A stretch of DNA of 5,635 nt from an uncultured Campylobacter sp. (GCA_938046705.1 CALIWP010000391.1:1-5635); one strand, 5' to 3'; numbered from the stretch's first letter, positions 1 through 5,635 are shown. Numbers and translations: made by a program. The notes: generated by a model from the letters alone, not told the origin.

Positions 1-707
1 AATTCGGCGATAATGTCGTTTTAAACGGCTTAAATTTAGAATTTAAAGACGGCGAAACGACGGTTATTTTAGGAAGCTCGGGCTCTGGTAAATCAACCCT
101 GCTGCGTTGCATAAATTTACTCGAGATCCCGGACGGCGGCGAGCTTGAGCTTGGAGGCGATAAGATAAATTTAGCCGGTAAAATTTCGCAAAAAGATATG
201 TTGCCGTTTCGCGAGCACACAGGGATGGTCTTTCAGAGCTTTAATCTATTTCCACACCTAACGGCTCTACAAAACGTAACCGAAGGCCCCGTGCAGGTGC
301 TTAAAATCCCGAAAGAGCAGGCAGAAATTGAGGCCCTGGCTCTACTTGAAAAGGTCGGGCTAAAGGGCAAGGAGCACGAGTATCCAAGCAGGCTCTCGGG
401 CGGCCAGTCGCAGCGAGTGGCGATAGCGCGAGCGCTTGCGATGAAGCCGTATTTTTTGCTTTTGGACGAGCCTACGAGCGCGCTTGATCCGGAGCTTGAG
501 GCCGAGGTTTTGAAGGTCATCGGCAGCCTTAGCAAGGAGCGCGACTCGCTCATCATCGTCACGCATAATATGAACTTCGCTCGCAAAGTCGCGGATCGAA
601 TTTTATTTTTAGAGCGCGGCAATATCGAATTTGACGGTACGGCGGAGGAATTTTTCAGCAGCGATTCGCCGCGTATAGTCAAATTTATCTCGGCGATGGA
701 TTTTTAA
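1..707 (+). CDS. Polar amino acid ABC transporter ATP-binding protein (GlnQ/ArtP/TcyC type), 5' end cut by window edge
   Basis: This is the cytoplasmic ATPase subunit of an amino acid importer. The reading frame is open from base 3 and yields 234 residues. The family is usually about 240-250 residues, so only around ten N-terminal residues are missing. All nucleotide-binding motifs are present in order: Walker A GSSGSGKST (72-98), Q-loop Q in VFQSFNLFPH (234-236), ABC signature LSGGQ (393-407), Walker B FLLLDE (453-470), D-loop SALD just after it, and the switch histidine in VTHNM (564-566). The ATG at 198 is internal: a start there would lose Walker A. The phrase FQSFNLFPHLTALQNV is typical of the polar amino acid (PAAT) branch. 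The stop lies 15 bases before the trans-sulfuration gene, so the two are probably co-transcribed, which hints at a sulfur amino acid such as cystine as substrate (inference). Permease and binding-protein genes are not in the window. Confidence 0.95.
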   Translation, partial: FGDNVVLNGLNLEFKDGETTVILGSSGSGKSTLLRCINLLEIPDGGELELGGDKINLAGKISQKDMLPFREHTGMVFQSFNLFPHLTALQNVTEGPVQVLKIPKEQAEIEALALLEKVGLKGKEHEYPSRLSGGQSQRVAIARALAMKPYFLLLDEPTSALDPELEAEVLKVIGSLSKERDSLIIVTHNMNFARKVADRILFLERGNIEFDGTAEEFFSSDSPRIVKFISAMDF

Positions 708-722
708 ATTTAAAGGAAAAAA

Positions 723-1859
723 ATGAAAATAGATACGCTAATCGTAAAAGGTATCGAAGCTAAAAACAACCCTCACGGCGCGGTCGTTCCGCCTATTTAT
801 CTAGCCACGACGTTTGCGCAAGATGGCTTGGACGACTTTCAAAAGTATGCTTATTCTCGTAGCGCAAATCCGACGCGAAATGCATTTGAAGAGCTTTTTG
901 CTAAATTTGAAGACAGCAAATACGCCTTTGCTCTAGCTTCGGGCATGGCGGCGACCTCGGCGGTTTTTAATCTGCTAAAAAGCGGCGACAAAGTGCTTTT
1001 AAACAGCAATGTTTACGGCGGCACTTACCGCTACGCAAACGGTATTTTCGCAAATTTTGGGATCAAATTTGAACTCGTCGACGATCTAAATAAAATCTCT
1101 CGTCTGGACGAGGACGTTAAGATGATATTTATCGAAACGCCGTCAAATCCACTACTGCGAGTAACGGATATCGCCCGGCTAGCCGAGCTAGCTCGTAAAA
1201 ACGGCGCGCTTGTCGTCGTCGATAATACTTTTTTGACGCCGTATTATCAAAAAGCCCTCAAATTTGGTGCCGATATCGTCGTTTATAGCGCGACGAAATA
1301 TATCGGCGGACATGCCGACGTAATTGCTGGAATCGTGACTACGAACGACGATGCGCTAGCCGAGCGTATAGCTTTTATGAAAAATACTCTCGGCGCGACG
1401 CTAAGCCCCGCAGATGCTTATAATCTAATAAGAGGCCTCAAAACTCTTAGCGTGAGATTTGATAGACAAAGCGAAAATACGCTAAAAATCGTAGAATTTT
1501 TAGAAAAAAACTCGGCCGTTAAAGCCGTGTATTACGCAGGTTCATTTTCGGCCGAGGAAAAACGCATCCAAAACGCCCAAGCTAGCGGTATCGGCGCGCT
1601 AATCTCGCTGGAGCTAAAGGATGGCTACGACTATAAAATTTTTGCTAAAAGTCTAGAACTTTTTGACCTGGCCGTTAGTCTTGGCGGCGTAGAGAGTCTA
1701 ATCTGCCATCCGGCCTCAATGACTCATGAATCTTATTCGCAGGATTTACAAGCTAAAATCGGCATTACTCAAGGTTTGCTACGCCTTGCCGTCGGTATCG
1801 AAAATTCGGATGATTTGATCGCGGATTTGGAGCAGGCAATAAATAAAGCTAAAATTTAA
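723..1859 (+). CDS. PLP-dependent trans-sulfuration enzyme (cystathionine gamma-synthase / beta-lyase family)
   Basis: A 378-residue cytosolic enzyme of the Cys/Met metabolism PLP family, typical in length for cystathionine synthases and lyases (O-acetylhomoserine sulfhydrylases are longer, about 420). Visible catalytic features are YSRSANPTR (Y44 and R46, which contact PLP phosphate across the dimer), SGM (73-75, phosphate loop), Y98 of the VYGGTY motif (stacks on PLP), D167 in VVDNTF, the Schiff-base lysine K192 in SATKYIGGH, S325 in GGVESL, and R354 near the C-terminus (substrate carboxylate). G100 sits where methionine gamma-lyases carry a diagnostic Cys, arguing against that activity. 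The sequence resembles Helicobacter MetB and Firmicutes MetC. Synthase and beta-lyase cannot be separated from sequence alone, so no symbol is given. AAAGGA (712-717) lies five bases before the ATG. The gene follows the ABC ATPase closely and precedes a terminator. Confidence 0.93.
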   Translation: MKIDTLIVKGIEAKNNPHGAVVPPIYLATTFAQDGLDDFQKYAYSRSANPTRNAFEELFAKFEDSKYAFALASGMAATSAVFNLLKSGDKVLLNSNVYGGTYRYANGIFANFGIKFELVDDLNKISRLDEDVKMIFIETPSNPLLRVTDIARLAELARKNGALVVVDNTFLTPYYQKALKFGADIVVYSATKYIGGHADVIAGIVTTNDDALAERIAFMKNTLGATLSPADAYNLIRGLKTLSVRFDRQSENTLKIVEFLEKNSAVKAVYYAGSFSAEEKRIQNAQASGIGALISLELKDGYDYKIFAKSLELFDLAVSLGGVESLICHPASMTHESYSQDLQAKIGITQGLLRLAVGIENSDDLIADLEQAINKAKI

Positions 1860-1893
1860 TTTTGCTTGCAATCTCGAACAAATTTAACTTTAT

Positions 1894-1925
1894 ACTCGGT
1901 GCGCAAAATAGGCGTACCGAGTTTT
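1894..1925 (+). terminator. Rho-independent terminator after the trans-sulfuration gene
   Basis: The arms ACTCGGTGCGC (1894-1904) and GCGTACCGAGT (1912-1922) form an 11-bp stem with one G-U pair around a 7-base loop. TTTT follows (1922-1925). The T tract is short but lies on the + side. The opposite strand reads ATAAAG after the stem, so termination of the convergent terC transcript here would be weaker. The rest of the 125-base gap (1860-1984) shows nothing else. Confidence 0.75.
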
Positions 1926-1984
1926 GCTCAAACTTGGCTACAGAGCATATCAAAACGGTCATGTGCATAAATTTGATCGTTCTA

Positions 1985-2989
1985 CTATTTTGTTTTAAAT
2001 AAGCTAGCCAAAACTCCGATGCTTAAAATCCCCAAAATGATCCACAAGCTAACCTGTGCCGAAATCTCAAATCCGTGATGAAAGATATGCGCGGAAGCGT
2101 TTAGGGCGAGCTTTGCTGCGATAAAAAACAAAAGCGCTATAACGGCTTTTTCTAAATACGCCAAGTAGTCTTTTAGCGCTTCTAGTACGAAGTAAAGCGT
2201 TCTAAGCCCCAAGATCGCAAAAATCATCGCCGAATAAACGATAAGCGGATCTTTACTAACGGCGATAACGGCCGGAACGCTATCAAAGGCAAACATAACA
2301 TCGCTAAGCTCTATAACGCAAAGACACAAAAATAGCGGCGTAGCTATCCATTTGGCGTTTAGTTTGGAAATTTGATTTTGCAGTTTCGTCTTATCTTCTA
2401 CTGAAATTTGAGCCGAAACCTCGTTATTTTTTACAAAAAAGCTATGTCCTAGAAGACGCGGAAAAACAGGGAAAAATCGATAAACCGCCCTGTAAGCTAG
2501 GTGATTTGAATAATCCTCCATCTCCTCTTCATCGTCGTCCTTTTTCATCATCATTACCGCGCTATAAGCTACCATGGCAGCAAAAACAAACTCCATCCAC
2601 GGCGAAATCCCGAGCAGACTCGTTCCGACGGCTACAAAGACTAGCCTAAATATAACCGCACCTATAATGCCAAAATACAGCACTCTATGACGGTAAATTT
2701 CAGGAATCTTGAACCATGAAAATATTGCCATCATAACAAATAAATTATCTACGGATAACGATTTTTCTAAAATATACCCTGCAAAATATAGGCTCATCGT
2801 TTCGCTTCCGCGCGCAAAATACAAATATCCGCCAAAGGCTACGGAAACGGCTATCCAAAAAATAGACCAAAGTGCGGCTTGTTTGAGCGAGATTTTTTCG
2901 TCTTTTTTGTGCGCAAAAAAATCTACCGCAAATGCTGCCACGGCAAATACGATAAAAACGATCATTGTTTGAAATTCTAAATTATCCAA
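1985..2989 (-). CDS. terC: TerC/Alx-family integral membrane protein
   Basis: A 334-residue multi-pass inner-membrane protein, matching TerC/Alx length (about 320-350). About nine hydrophobic segments can be seen, near residues 8-24, 36-57, 66-90, 105-123, 128-148, 215-245, 248-275, 280-299 and 312-331. The two family signatures are EKSLSVDNLFV (75-85) and ELSDVMFAFDSVPAV (227-241); their membrane acidic residues are thought to bind metal. A charged loop (about 149-159, KKDDDEEEMED) separates the two halves. TerC proteins belong to the LysE-like transporter superfamily and are linked to tellurite resistance and Mn2+ export. The start is TTG: AAGGAG (2995-3000, overlapping the previous stop) lies five bases upstream, and the next in-frame ATG is codon 9, inside the approach to the first membrane segment. 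It is the last gene of the ter operon and ends with TAG. Metal efflux is family knowledge; the substrate here is unknown. Confidence 0.95.
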   Translation of the reverse strand: MDNLEFQTMIVFIVFAVAAFAVDFFAHKKDEKISLKQAALWSIFWIAVSVAFGGYLYFARGSETMSLYFAGYILEKSLSVDNLFVMMAIFSWFKIPEIYRHRVLYFGIIGAVIFRLVFVAVGTSLLGISPWMEFVFAAMVAYSAVMMMKKDDDEEEMEDYSNHLAYRAVYRFFPVFPRLLGHSFFVKNNEVSAQISVEDKTKLQNQISKLNAKWIATPLFLCLCVIELSDVMFAFDSVPAVIAVSKDPLIVYSAMIFAILGLRTLYFVLEALKDYLAYLEKAVIALLFFIAAKLALNASAHIFHHGFEISAQVSLWIILGILSIGVLASLFKTK

Positions 2990-2998
2990 AAATTCTCC

Positions 2999-3367
2999 TT
3001 AATACCCGCAGCTTTGCTCGGGAAGCCCTCTTTGGCGGTTTAGTTCTTGAGCCGCCTTGCACGCCGAGTATGATTGCTTGCCGGCACAATTTGCGTTAAA
3101 CCAGTCTATGAGCTGCGAATGCATACGGACGTTTTGATTGTATAAATTTACTTCATGGTTTGAATATCTATTTACGAGATTAGGATTTAACGTTCTTTCT
3201 ATCGCAAGCGCTTTGTTGTAAATTTTTACGCACTCTTGCATCATTGCATCGCTTATTACGGGTGCGTTGCCGTAAGTTTACGCCGAGGGCGGGATCTCAT
3301 AACCGCCCTCTATCTCAAATGCACCTAAAATCGCAATCGTAGCCGCTAAGAAAAATAAAATTTTCAT
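2999..3367 (-). pseudogene. Small exported Cys-containing protein of the ter operon, interrupted by an in-frame TAA
   Basis: I do not recognise the family. Reading from the ATG at 3365-3367, which overlaps the TGA of the upstream terD paralogue as ATGA, gives a Sec signal peptide (MKIL, hydrophobic core, probable LGA cleavage site at residues 15-17). It continues to ...YEIPPSA and then meets TAA at 3278-3280 (codon 30). The same frame continues without a shift for 92 more codons (TYGNAPVISDAMMQEC... to LPEQSCGY). Without the stop, the product is about 122 residues with four cysteines (codons 46, 94, 103, 120), enough for two periplasmic disulfides, in a mostly helical polar body. The longest intact piece starts at ATG 3244 (81 codons). 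That piece lacks the signal peptide and has no convincing ribosome site, so it is probably not a real start. The next gene's ribosome site overlaps this gene's stop. The TAA could be a true nonsense mutation (one base from CAA, AAA or GAA), a sequencing error, or a read-through site. Confidence 0.75.
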
Positions 3368-3954
3368 AAGTACTTCACTACGGAATTTAATATCAGCTCA
3401 TCAAGCTTTCTATCGCTCGTAGGTTCGCCGATAGCCGAAAATTTCCACTCGCCGTTTCGCTTATACAGCTTGCCCAAAATCATCGCAACCTTATATGCAA
3501 ATGCGCTATCTCGTACGATATTATACGACGCAAAGACTTTATTTACGCTTTCGTAAAGTCCAATGCTAGCAAACGGAATTTTATCAAAGTCGATTTGATT
3601 ATAAGAATTTAGCACGAAAAATATCTGCTCTACGTTTGAGTTTAAACGGCTAAGATCGACGCTGATTATTTCATTATCTAGCCCGTCGTCGCCTCCCACG
3701 TATCCGACCAAGTCATCGCCGCTGTGAAATACTCCAGGAGCTGATTTTTTGCCAAAATATACTACGTCGCAAAACTGCTTGTTTGAGTCAAACATCGCAG
3801 CGCTTAGATCCAAATCCACAGGCTTTATCTTATCTCTAAAAAAGCCTTTTTCGGTTATGGCGCCCCAGTTTGCTCCTACGCAAAAACTGTGCAGATGCCC
3901 GCCGTCGTCTTTGGCGAGCGATATTTTTTGTCCTTTGACCAAATTTATCGCCAT
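3364..3954 (-). CDS. TerD-family protein, divergent TerZ/TerX-like paralogue
   Basis: A 196-residue cytoplasmic TerD-domain protein. The N-terminus MAINLVKGQKISLAK matches the TerD/E/Z family opening, as do VDLDLS (46-51), the HSGDD segment (77-81), GGDDGLDNEIISVDLS (87-102) and the closing GEWKFSAIGEP (168-178). TerD domains bind Ca2+ through acidic loops and belong to metal/stress-response modules. This copy departs from canonical TerD. It has an extra loop before the first acidic motif, DLDLS instead of DLDAS, and an acidic loop reading GDDLVGYVGGDDGLDNE where TerD has [13 protein letters not shown]. The layout is closest to TerZ or TerX, but I would not fix a symbol. The start ATG lies nine bases after the terD stop, with AGGGG overlapping that stop as ribosome site. 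Its TGA overlaps the next gene's ATG. Confidence 0.92.
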   Translation of the reverse strand: MAINLVKGQKISLAKDDGGHLHSFCVGANWGAITEKGFFRDKIKPVDLDLSAAMFDSNKQFCDVVYFGKKSAPGVFHSGDDLVGYVGGDDGLDNEIISVDLSRLNSNVEQIFFVLNSYNQIDFDKIPFASIGLYESVNKVFASYNIVRDSAFAYKVAMILGKLYKRNGEWKFSAIGEPTSDRKLDELILNSVVKYL

Positions 3955-3963
3955 GGCTTGCCC

Positions 3964-4542
3964 CTATACGTCTAGTCCAAACTGTCTACAAAATCCGGCT
4001 AGTCCATCCTTAAAGCCGCTTCCGTTAGCCGCGAAACGCCACTCGTTGTCTTTAAGGTAAATTTTACCGAACGATACTGCGGTTTCGGTAGAAAAATCCT
4101 CTTCTAAATCGTATCTGGCTATCTCTTTGCCGCTTCTTTCATCGACGATTCGCATAAACGAGTTTCTTACCATACCGAAATTTTGCCTTCTTGCGGCTGC
4201 TTCGTGGATGGTGACGACTATGTCGATCTCTTTGACGTTTGGCGAAATTTTAGCTAGGTCTATTTTTATGGATTCATCGTCGCCGTTGCCCTCTCCCGTG
4301 CGGTTATCGCCGGTGTGAACTACTGAGCCGTCCGCGCTAACTAGGTTGTTGTAAAAGACGAAATTCTTCTCGTTTTCTACTTTGCCTGAAGCTCCTACCA
4401 AAAACGCACTCGCATCTAGGTCAAATTCCGCTCCCGTATCGCTAGTATTCGTATCCCAGCCAAGTCCTACTAAAATTTTGCTGAGCCCTGGAGCTTCTTT
4501 GCTCAAACTAACTCTACCGCCCTTTGATAAATTTACCGCCAT
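3964..4542 (-). CDS. terD: Tellurium resistance protein TerD (TerD/TerE type)
   Basis: A 192-residue cytoplasmic protein, the normal TerD/TerE length, and canonical throughout: [18 protein letters not shown] at the start, VGLGWD (25-30), FDLDASAF (40-47), FVFYNNL (61-67), then the acidic Ca2+-binding signature [15 protein letters not shown] (76-90), [15 protein letters not shown] (109-123), [14 protein letters not shown] (142-155) and [12 protein letters not shown] (166-177). The family binds Ca2+ and is needed for tellurite resistance and related stress phenotypes in ter operons; its exact biochemical job is unsettled. AAAGGAGG (4548-4555) lies five bases before the ATG, a strong ribosome site. 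It is the first gene of the minus-strand ter operon, divergent from the XRE regulator, with a palindromic candidate operator 22 bases upstream of its start codon. Confidence 0.96.
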   Translation of the reverse strand: MAVNLSKGGRVSLSKEAPGLSKILVGLGWDTNTSDTGAEFDLDASAFLVGASGKVENEKNFVFYNNLVSADGSVVHTGDNRTGEGNGDDESIKIDLAKISPNVKEIDIVVTIHEAAARRQNFGMVRNSFMRIVDERSGKEIARYDLEEDFSTETAVSFGKIYLKDNEWRFAANGSGFKDGLAGFCRQFGLDV

Positions 4543-4564
4543 TTTGGCCTCCTTTAAAATTATT

Positions 4565-4578
4565 TATCCTATAGGATA
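4565..4578. promoter_or_regulatory. Candidate operator 1 (terD side)
   Basis: TATCCTATAGGATA is a perfect 14-bp palindrome in the terD/XRE divergent intergenic region, just upstream of the terD ribosome site. Its core CCTATAGG recurs at 4623-4630. Palindromic 12-16-bp sites are normal for dimeric XRE/Cro-type repressors. Binding here would block the terD promoter or early elongation. The regulator's identity is inferred from position. Confidence 0.6.
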
Positions 4579-4589
4579 TAGATTTGTAG

Positions 4590-4618
4590 ATTTTATCTAA
4601 ATAAAGTTTAAGTTTAAC
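4590..4618 (-). promoter_or_regulatory. Possible terD operon promoter
   Basis: On the minus strand TAAAAT (4595 to 4590) resembles a sigma-70 -10 box, with a weak -35-like GTTAAA (4618 to 4613) 17 bases before it. Transcription would then start near 4582, placing operator 1 just downstream. The whole gap is AT-rich, so other -10 choices exist. Confidence 0.3.
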
Positions 4619-4619
4619 T

Positions 4620-4633
4620 TTACCTATAGGATA
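4620..4633. promoter_or_regulatory. Candidate operator 2 (XRE gene side), overlapping its ribosome site
   Basis: TTACCTATAGGATA matches operator 1 at 12 of 14 positions and keeps the CCTATAGG core (4623-4630). It is centred 55 bp from operator 1. Its right half contains AGGA (4628-4631), the likely ribosome site of the XRE gene seven bases before ATG 4639. Autoregulation of the XRE gene is therefore plausible. Confidence 0.55.
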
Positions 4634-4638
4634 AAATA

Positions 4639-4893
4639 ATGGGCGAAAATTTAGCTTTTTTTGGCGCCGATGAGATACGAAATTTTTATCTGCAAATTTC
4701 TACAAATGTCCGCAAGTTACGTGAAAATAAAGGCATTAGTCAGCTTGATATGGCTTTAAGCATGGATATAAAGTCGGTCGCATTTTACTCAAACTGCGAG
4801 AGTTGCCGATATGATAAGCATTTTAACCTTGAGCATATTTATAAAATTTCAAAAATTTTAGATGTAGAGGTTGGGGAGATTTTTAAATTTTAG
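4639..4893 (+). CDS. Small XRE-family helix-turn-helix transcriptional regulator
   Basis: An 84-residue DNA-binding protein with one HTH_3/Cro-CI domain at about residues 18-82: NVRKLRENKGISQLDMALSM forms helices 1-2, DIKSVAFYSNCE the turn and recognition helix, and HFNLEHIYKISKILDVEVGEIF the closing helices. There is no sensor or dimerisation domain beyond the HTH. It carries a CxxC (C53, C56) followed by H61, right after the recognition helix, which could make it redox- or metal-responsive (inference). It diverges from terD and shares a 96-base control region with two palindromes, so local control of the ter operon and of itself is likely. AGGA (4628-4631) precedes the ATG by seven bases. 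The gene looks more AT-rich than hemJ or the left-hand genes. Confidence 0.88.
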   Translation: MGENLAFFGADEIRNFYLQISTNVRKLRENKGISQLDMALSMDIKSVAFYSNCESCRYDKHFNLEHIYKISKILDVEVGEIFKF

Positions 4894-4957
4894 CAATTTA
4901 ATTTTGGGTTATTGTCTTTTTATGCGGTAAAGGTCTAAATTTGATCGAATAAAATCA

Positions 4958-4988
4958 AAATTAGGCGCCAATTTTATACGCCTAATTT
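4958..4988. terminator. Hairpin between convergent XRE gene and hemJ, probable bidirectional terminator
   Basis: AAATTAGGCG (4958-4967) and CGCCTAATTT (4979-4988) form a perfect 10-bp stem around an 11-base loop. On the minus strand the stem is followed by TGATTTTATT, a fair T-rich tail, so it suits hemJ best. On the + strand only the arm's own TTT is available. It lies 65 bases after the XRE stop and 96 bases after the hemJ stop. Confidence 0.6.
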
Positions 4989-5057
4989 ACAAGATATAAT
5001 TCAAAAAATATAAGAATAAATTTTACTTCGCTATCCCGAGACAAAGCAGGTTCGCTC

Positions 5058-5069
5058 CGCCTCGAGGCG
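5058..5069. repeat. GC-rich 12-bp palindrome downstream of hemJ
   Basis: CGCCTCGAGGCG is a perfect palindrome in an otherwise AT-rich gap, 15 bases after the hemJ stop. It overlaps the 10-mer TTCGCTCCGC (5051-5060), which recurs on the other side of hemJ at 5589-5598. It might help terminate hemJ transcription or be part of a dispersed repeat. Function is unknown. Confidence 0.4.
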
Positions 5070-5084
5070 CATATTTATCGCGGC

Positions 5085-5519
5085 TTAAAACGGCTTATAC
5101 ACCATCATCCAGATGATGATGACCATCGCGATAGTCGGCACTTCGTTGTAAGCGCGAAAGAACATGCCGCTTTTTTTACAGCGTTTCTCGCGTAGCTGCA
5201 CCATATAGCGGCCAAGATCCAGATGAAACGCCGCGAGGATAACGACGACGGTGAGCTTGACGTGCATGTAGCCACTACGCAAAAGTTCAGGCATCGCGAC
5301 GATGATCAAAATGCCCGTCAAAAACGTGCCGATCAGCGCGACCCAGCCGATGTAGTGGTACATCTTGTACTCCTGCACCTCAACCACGCGCACGAAATCA
5401 GGCTTGTCCATATTCTCTGCGTGGTAGACGTAGAGGCGCGGCTGATAGAACAAAAACGCCATCCACGAGATGAAACACAAGTAGTGGAAATACTTGATGA
5501 GGTTGTAATATTCTGCCAT
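5085..5519 (-). CDS. hemJ: Protoporphyrinogen oxidase HemJ (UPF0093/CopD-like membrane protein)
   Basis: A 144-residue inner-membrane protein that oxidises protoporphyrinogen IX to protoporphyrin IX, the penultimate step of haem synthesis; it replaces HemG/HemY in most Campylobacterota. Length matches the family (about 140-150). Four membrane helices are visible (about 5-25, 55-76, 85-103, 126-142). Conserved family features are H12, W19, FYQPRLYVYHAEN (24-36), MHVKL (85-89), FHLDLGRY (98-105), RAYNEVPT (122-129) and the C-terminal KPF (142-144). The conserved histidines are the likely haem ligands. AAGGAG (5525-5530) lies five bases before the ATG. It converges with the XRE gene and looks unrelated to the ter module. 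Its coding sequence is visibly more GC-rich than the XRE gene. Confidence 0.95.
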   Translation of the reverse strand: MAEYYNLIKYFHYLCFISWMAFLFYQPRLYVYHAENMDKPDFVRVVEVQEYKMYHYIGWVALIGTFLTGILIIVAMPELLRSGYMHVKLTVVVILAAFHLDLGRYMVQLREKRCKKSGMFFRAYNEVPTIAMVIIIWMMVYKPF

Positions 5520-5580
5520 TTTTTCTCCTTTTAATTTTTATTTTTAGCGGCTTGTCTCGCGAGCGCTTTTCCGAGATTTC

Positions 5581-5630
5581 GCAAAATTTTCGCTCCGCAG
5601 GCTATATGCCTAGCGCACGCTCAATTTTGC
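5581..5630. repeat. Nested inverted repeat upstream of hemJ
   Basis: GCAAAATT (5581-5588) pairs perfectly with AATTTTGC (5623-5630). Inside, CGCAGGC (5596-5602) pairs with GCCT-A-GCG (5608-5615) with one bulged A and a TATAT loop. It could be a terminator for a gene beyond the window edge or a dispersed palindromic element. The stretch 5520-5635 holds no gene I can support. One minus-strand frame is open from the edge and stops at 5610-5612, which could be the last seven codons of an upstream gene. Confidence 0.4.
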
Positions 5631-5635
5631 TTCAA

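Noticed and set aside
233..682. Minus-strand reading frames opposite the ABC ATPase
   Set aside because: The + strand carries all ATPase motifs. The antisense products are Ser/Arg-rich and match nothing I recognise.
1860..1984. Small RNA or short gene between the trans-sulfuration gene and terC
   Set aside because: Only the terminator hairpin stands out. No promoter-like sequence or short reading frame with a ribosome site is visible.
2999..3244. 81-codon gene starting at ATG 3244 as a complete protein
   Set aside because: There is no good ribosome site. An in-frame signal peptide and the ATGA overlap with the upstream gene show the real start at 3367, so this is a fragment of an interrupted gene.
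3749..4600. Several + strand reading frames opposite the two terD-type genes
   Set aside because: The minus-strand TerD translations match family motifs from end to end. The + strand products are Ser/Pro/Leu-rich shadows without ribosome sites or recognisable domains.
4543..4638. Possible yybP-ykoY Mn riboswitch upstream of the terC operon
   Set aside because: These elements often precede terC/alx-type genes. The 96-base leader here is AT-rich and lacks the GC-rich paired helices of that class, and terC itself has only nine bases before it.
5223..5534. 103-codon + strand reading frame opposite hemJ
   Set aside because: It is antisense to a clear hemJ and its translation is a low-complexity mix of charged residues with no family resemblance. 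It is a shadow of hemJ codon use.
5536..5623. Minus-strand frame ending at TAA 5536 just before the hemJ ribosome site (translates as a short basic peptide)
   Set aside because: A stop codon lies upstream in the same frame, leaving about 29 codons with no ATG or ribosome site. Half of it is the inverted repeat, so coding is unsupported.

Overview
The window looks like chromosomal DNA of an epsilonproteobacterium, most likely a Campylobacter of the less AT-rich oral group (C. rectus, C. showae, C. curvus type). This rests on frequent AAATTT words, AAGGAG-type ribosome sites, short intergenic gaps, HemJ as the protoporphyrinogen oxidase, and protein sequences that read like Campylobacter/Helicobacter homologues. 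The species is inferred; no rRNA gene is present.

Left part (1-1859, + strand): the 3' part of a polar amino acid ABC transporter ATPase is followed after 15 bases by a PLP-dependent trans-sulfuration enzyme of the cystathionine gamma-synthase/beta-lyase family. They look like one operon, so the transporter may carry a sulfur amino acid. A hairpin terminator at 1894-1925 closes it.

Centre (1985-4893): a compact tellurium-resistance-type (ter) module. Four tightly packed minus-strand genes read terD, a divergent TerZ/TerX-like terD paralogue, a small exported Cys-containing protein, and terC. The third gene starts in an ATGA overlap with the second and is split by an in-frame TAA at codon 30. 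A small XRE-family regulator (4639-4893, + strand) diverges from terD. The 96-base gap between them holds two copies of the palindrome CCTATAGG, 55 bp apart, which are good candidates for the regulator's operators. The likely logic is that the XRE protein controls itself and the ter operon. The two TerD-domain proteins would act in the cytoplasm, TerC in the membrane, and the small protein, if made, in the periplasm.

Right part (4894-5635): an intergenic stretch with a bidirectional-looking terminator hairpin, then hemJ on the minus strand, convergent with the XRE gene. The last 100 bases upstream of hemJ contain an inverted repeat but no gene I can support.

The most notable features are the interrupted secreted-protein gene inside the ter operon, the paired operators, and the CxxC motif in the XRE regulator.
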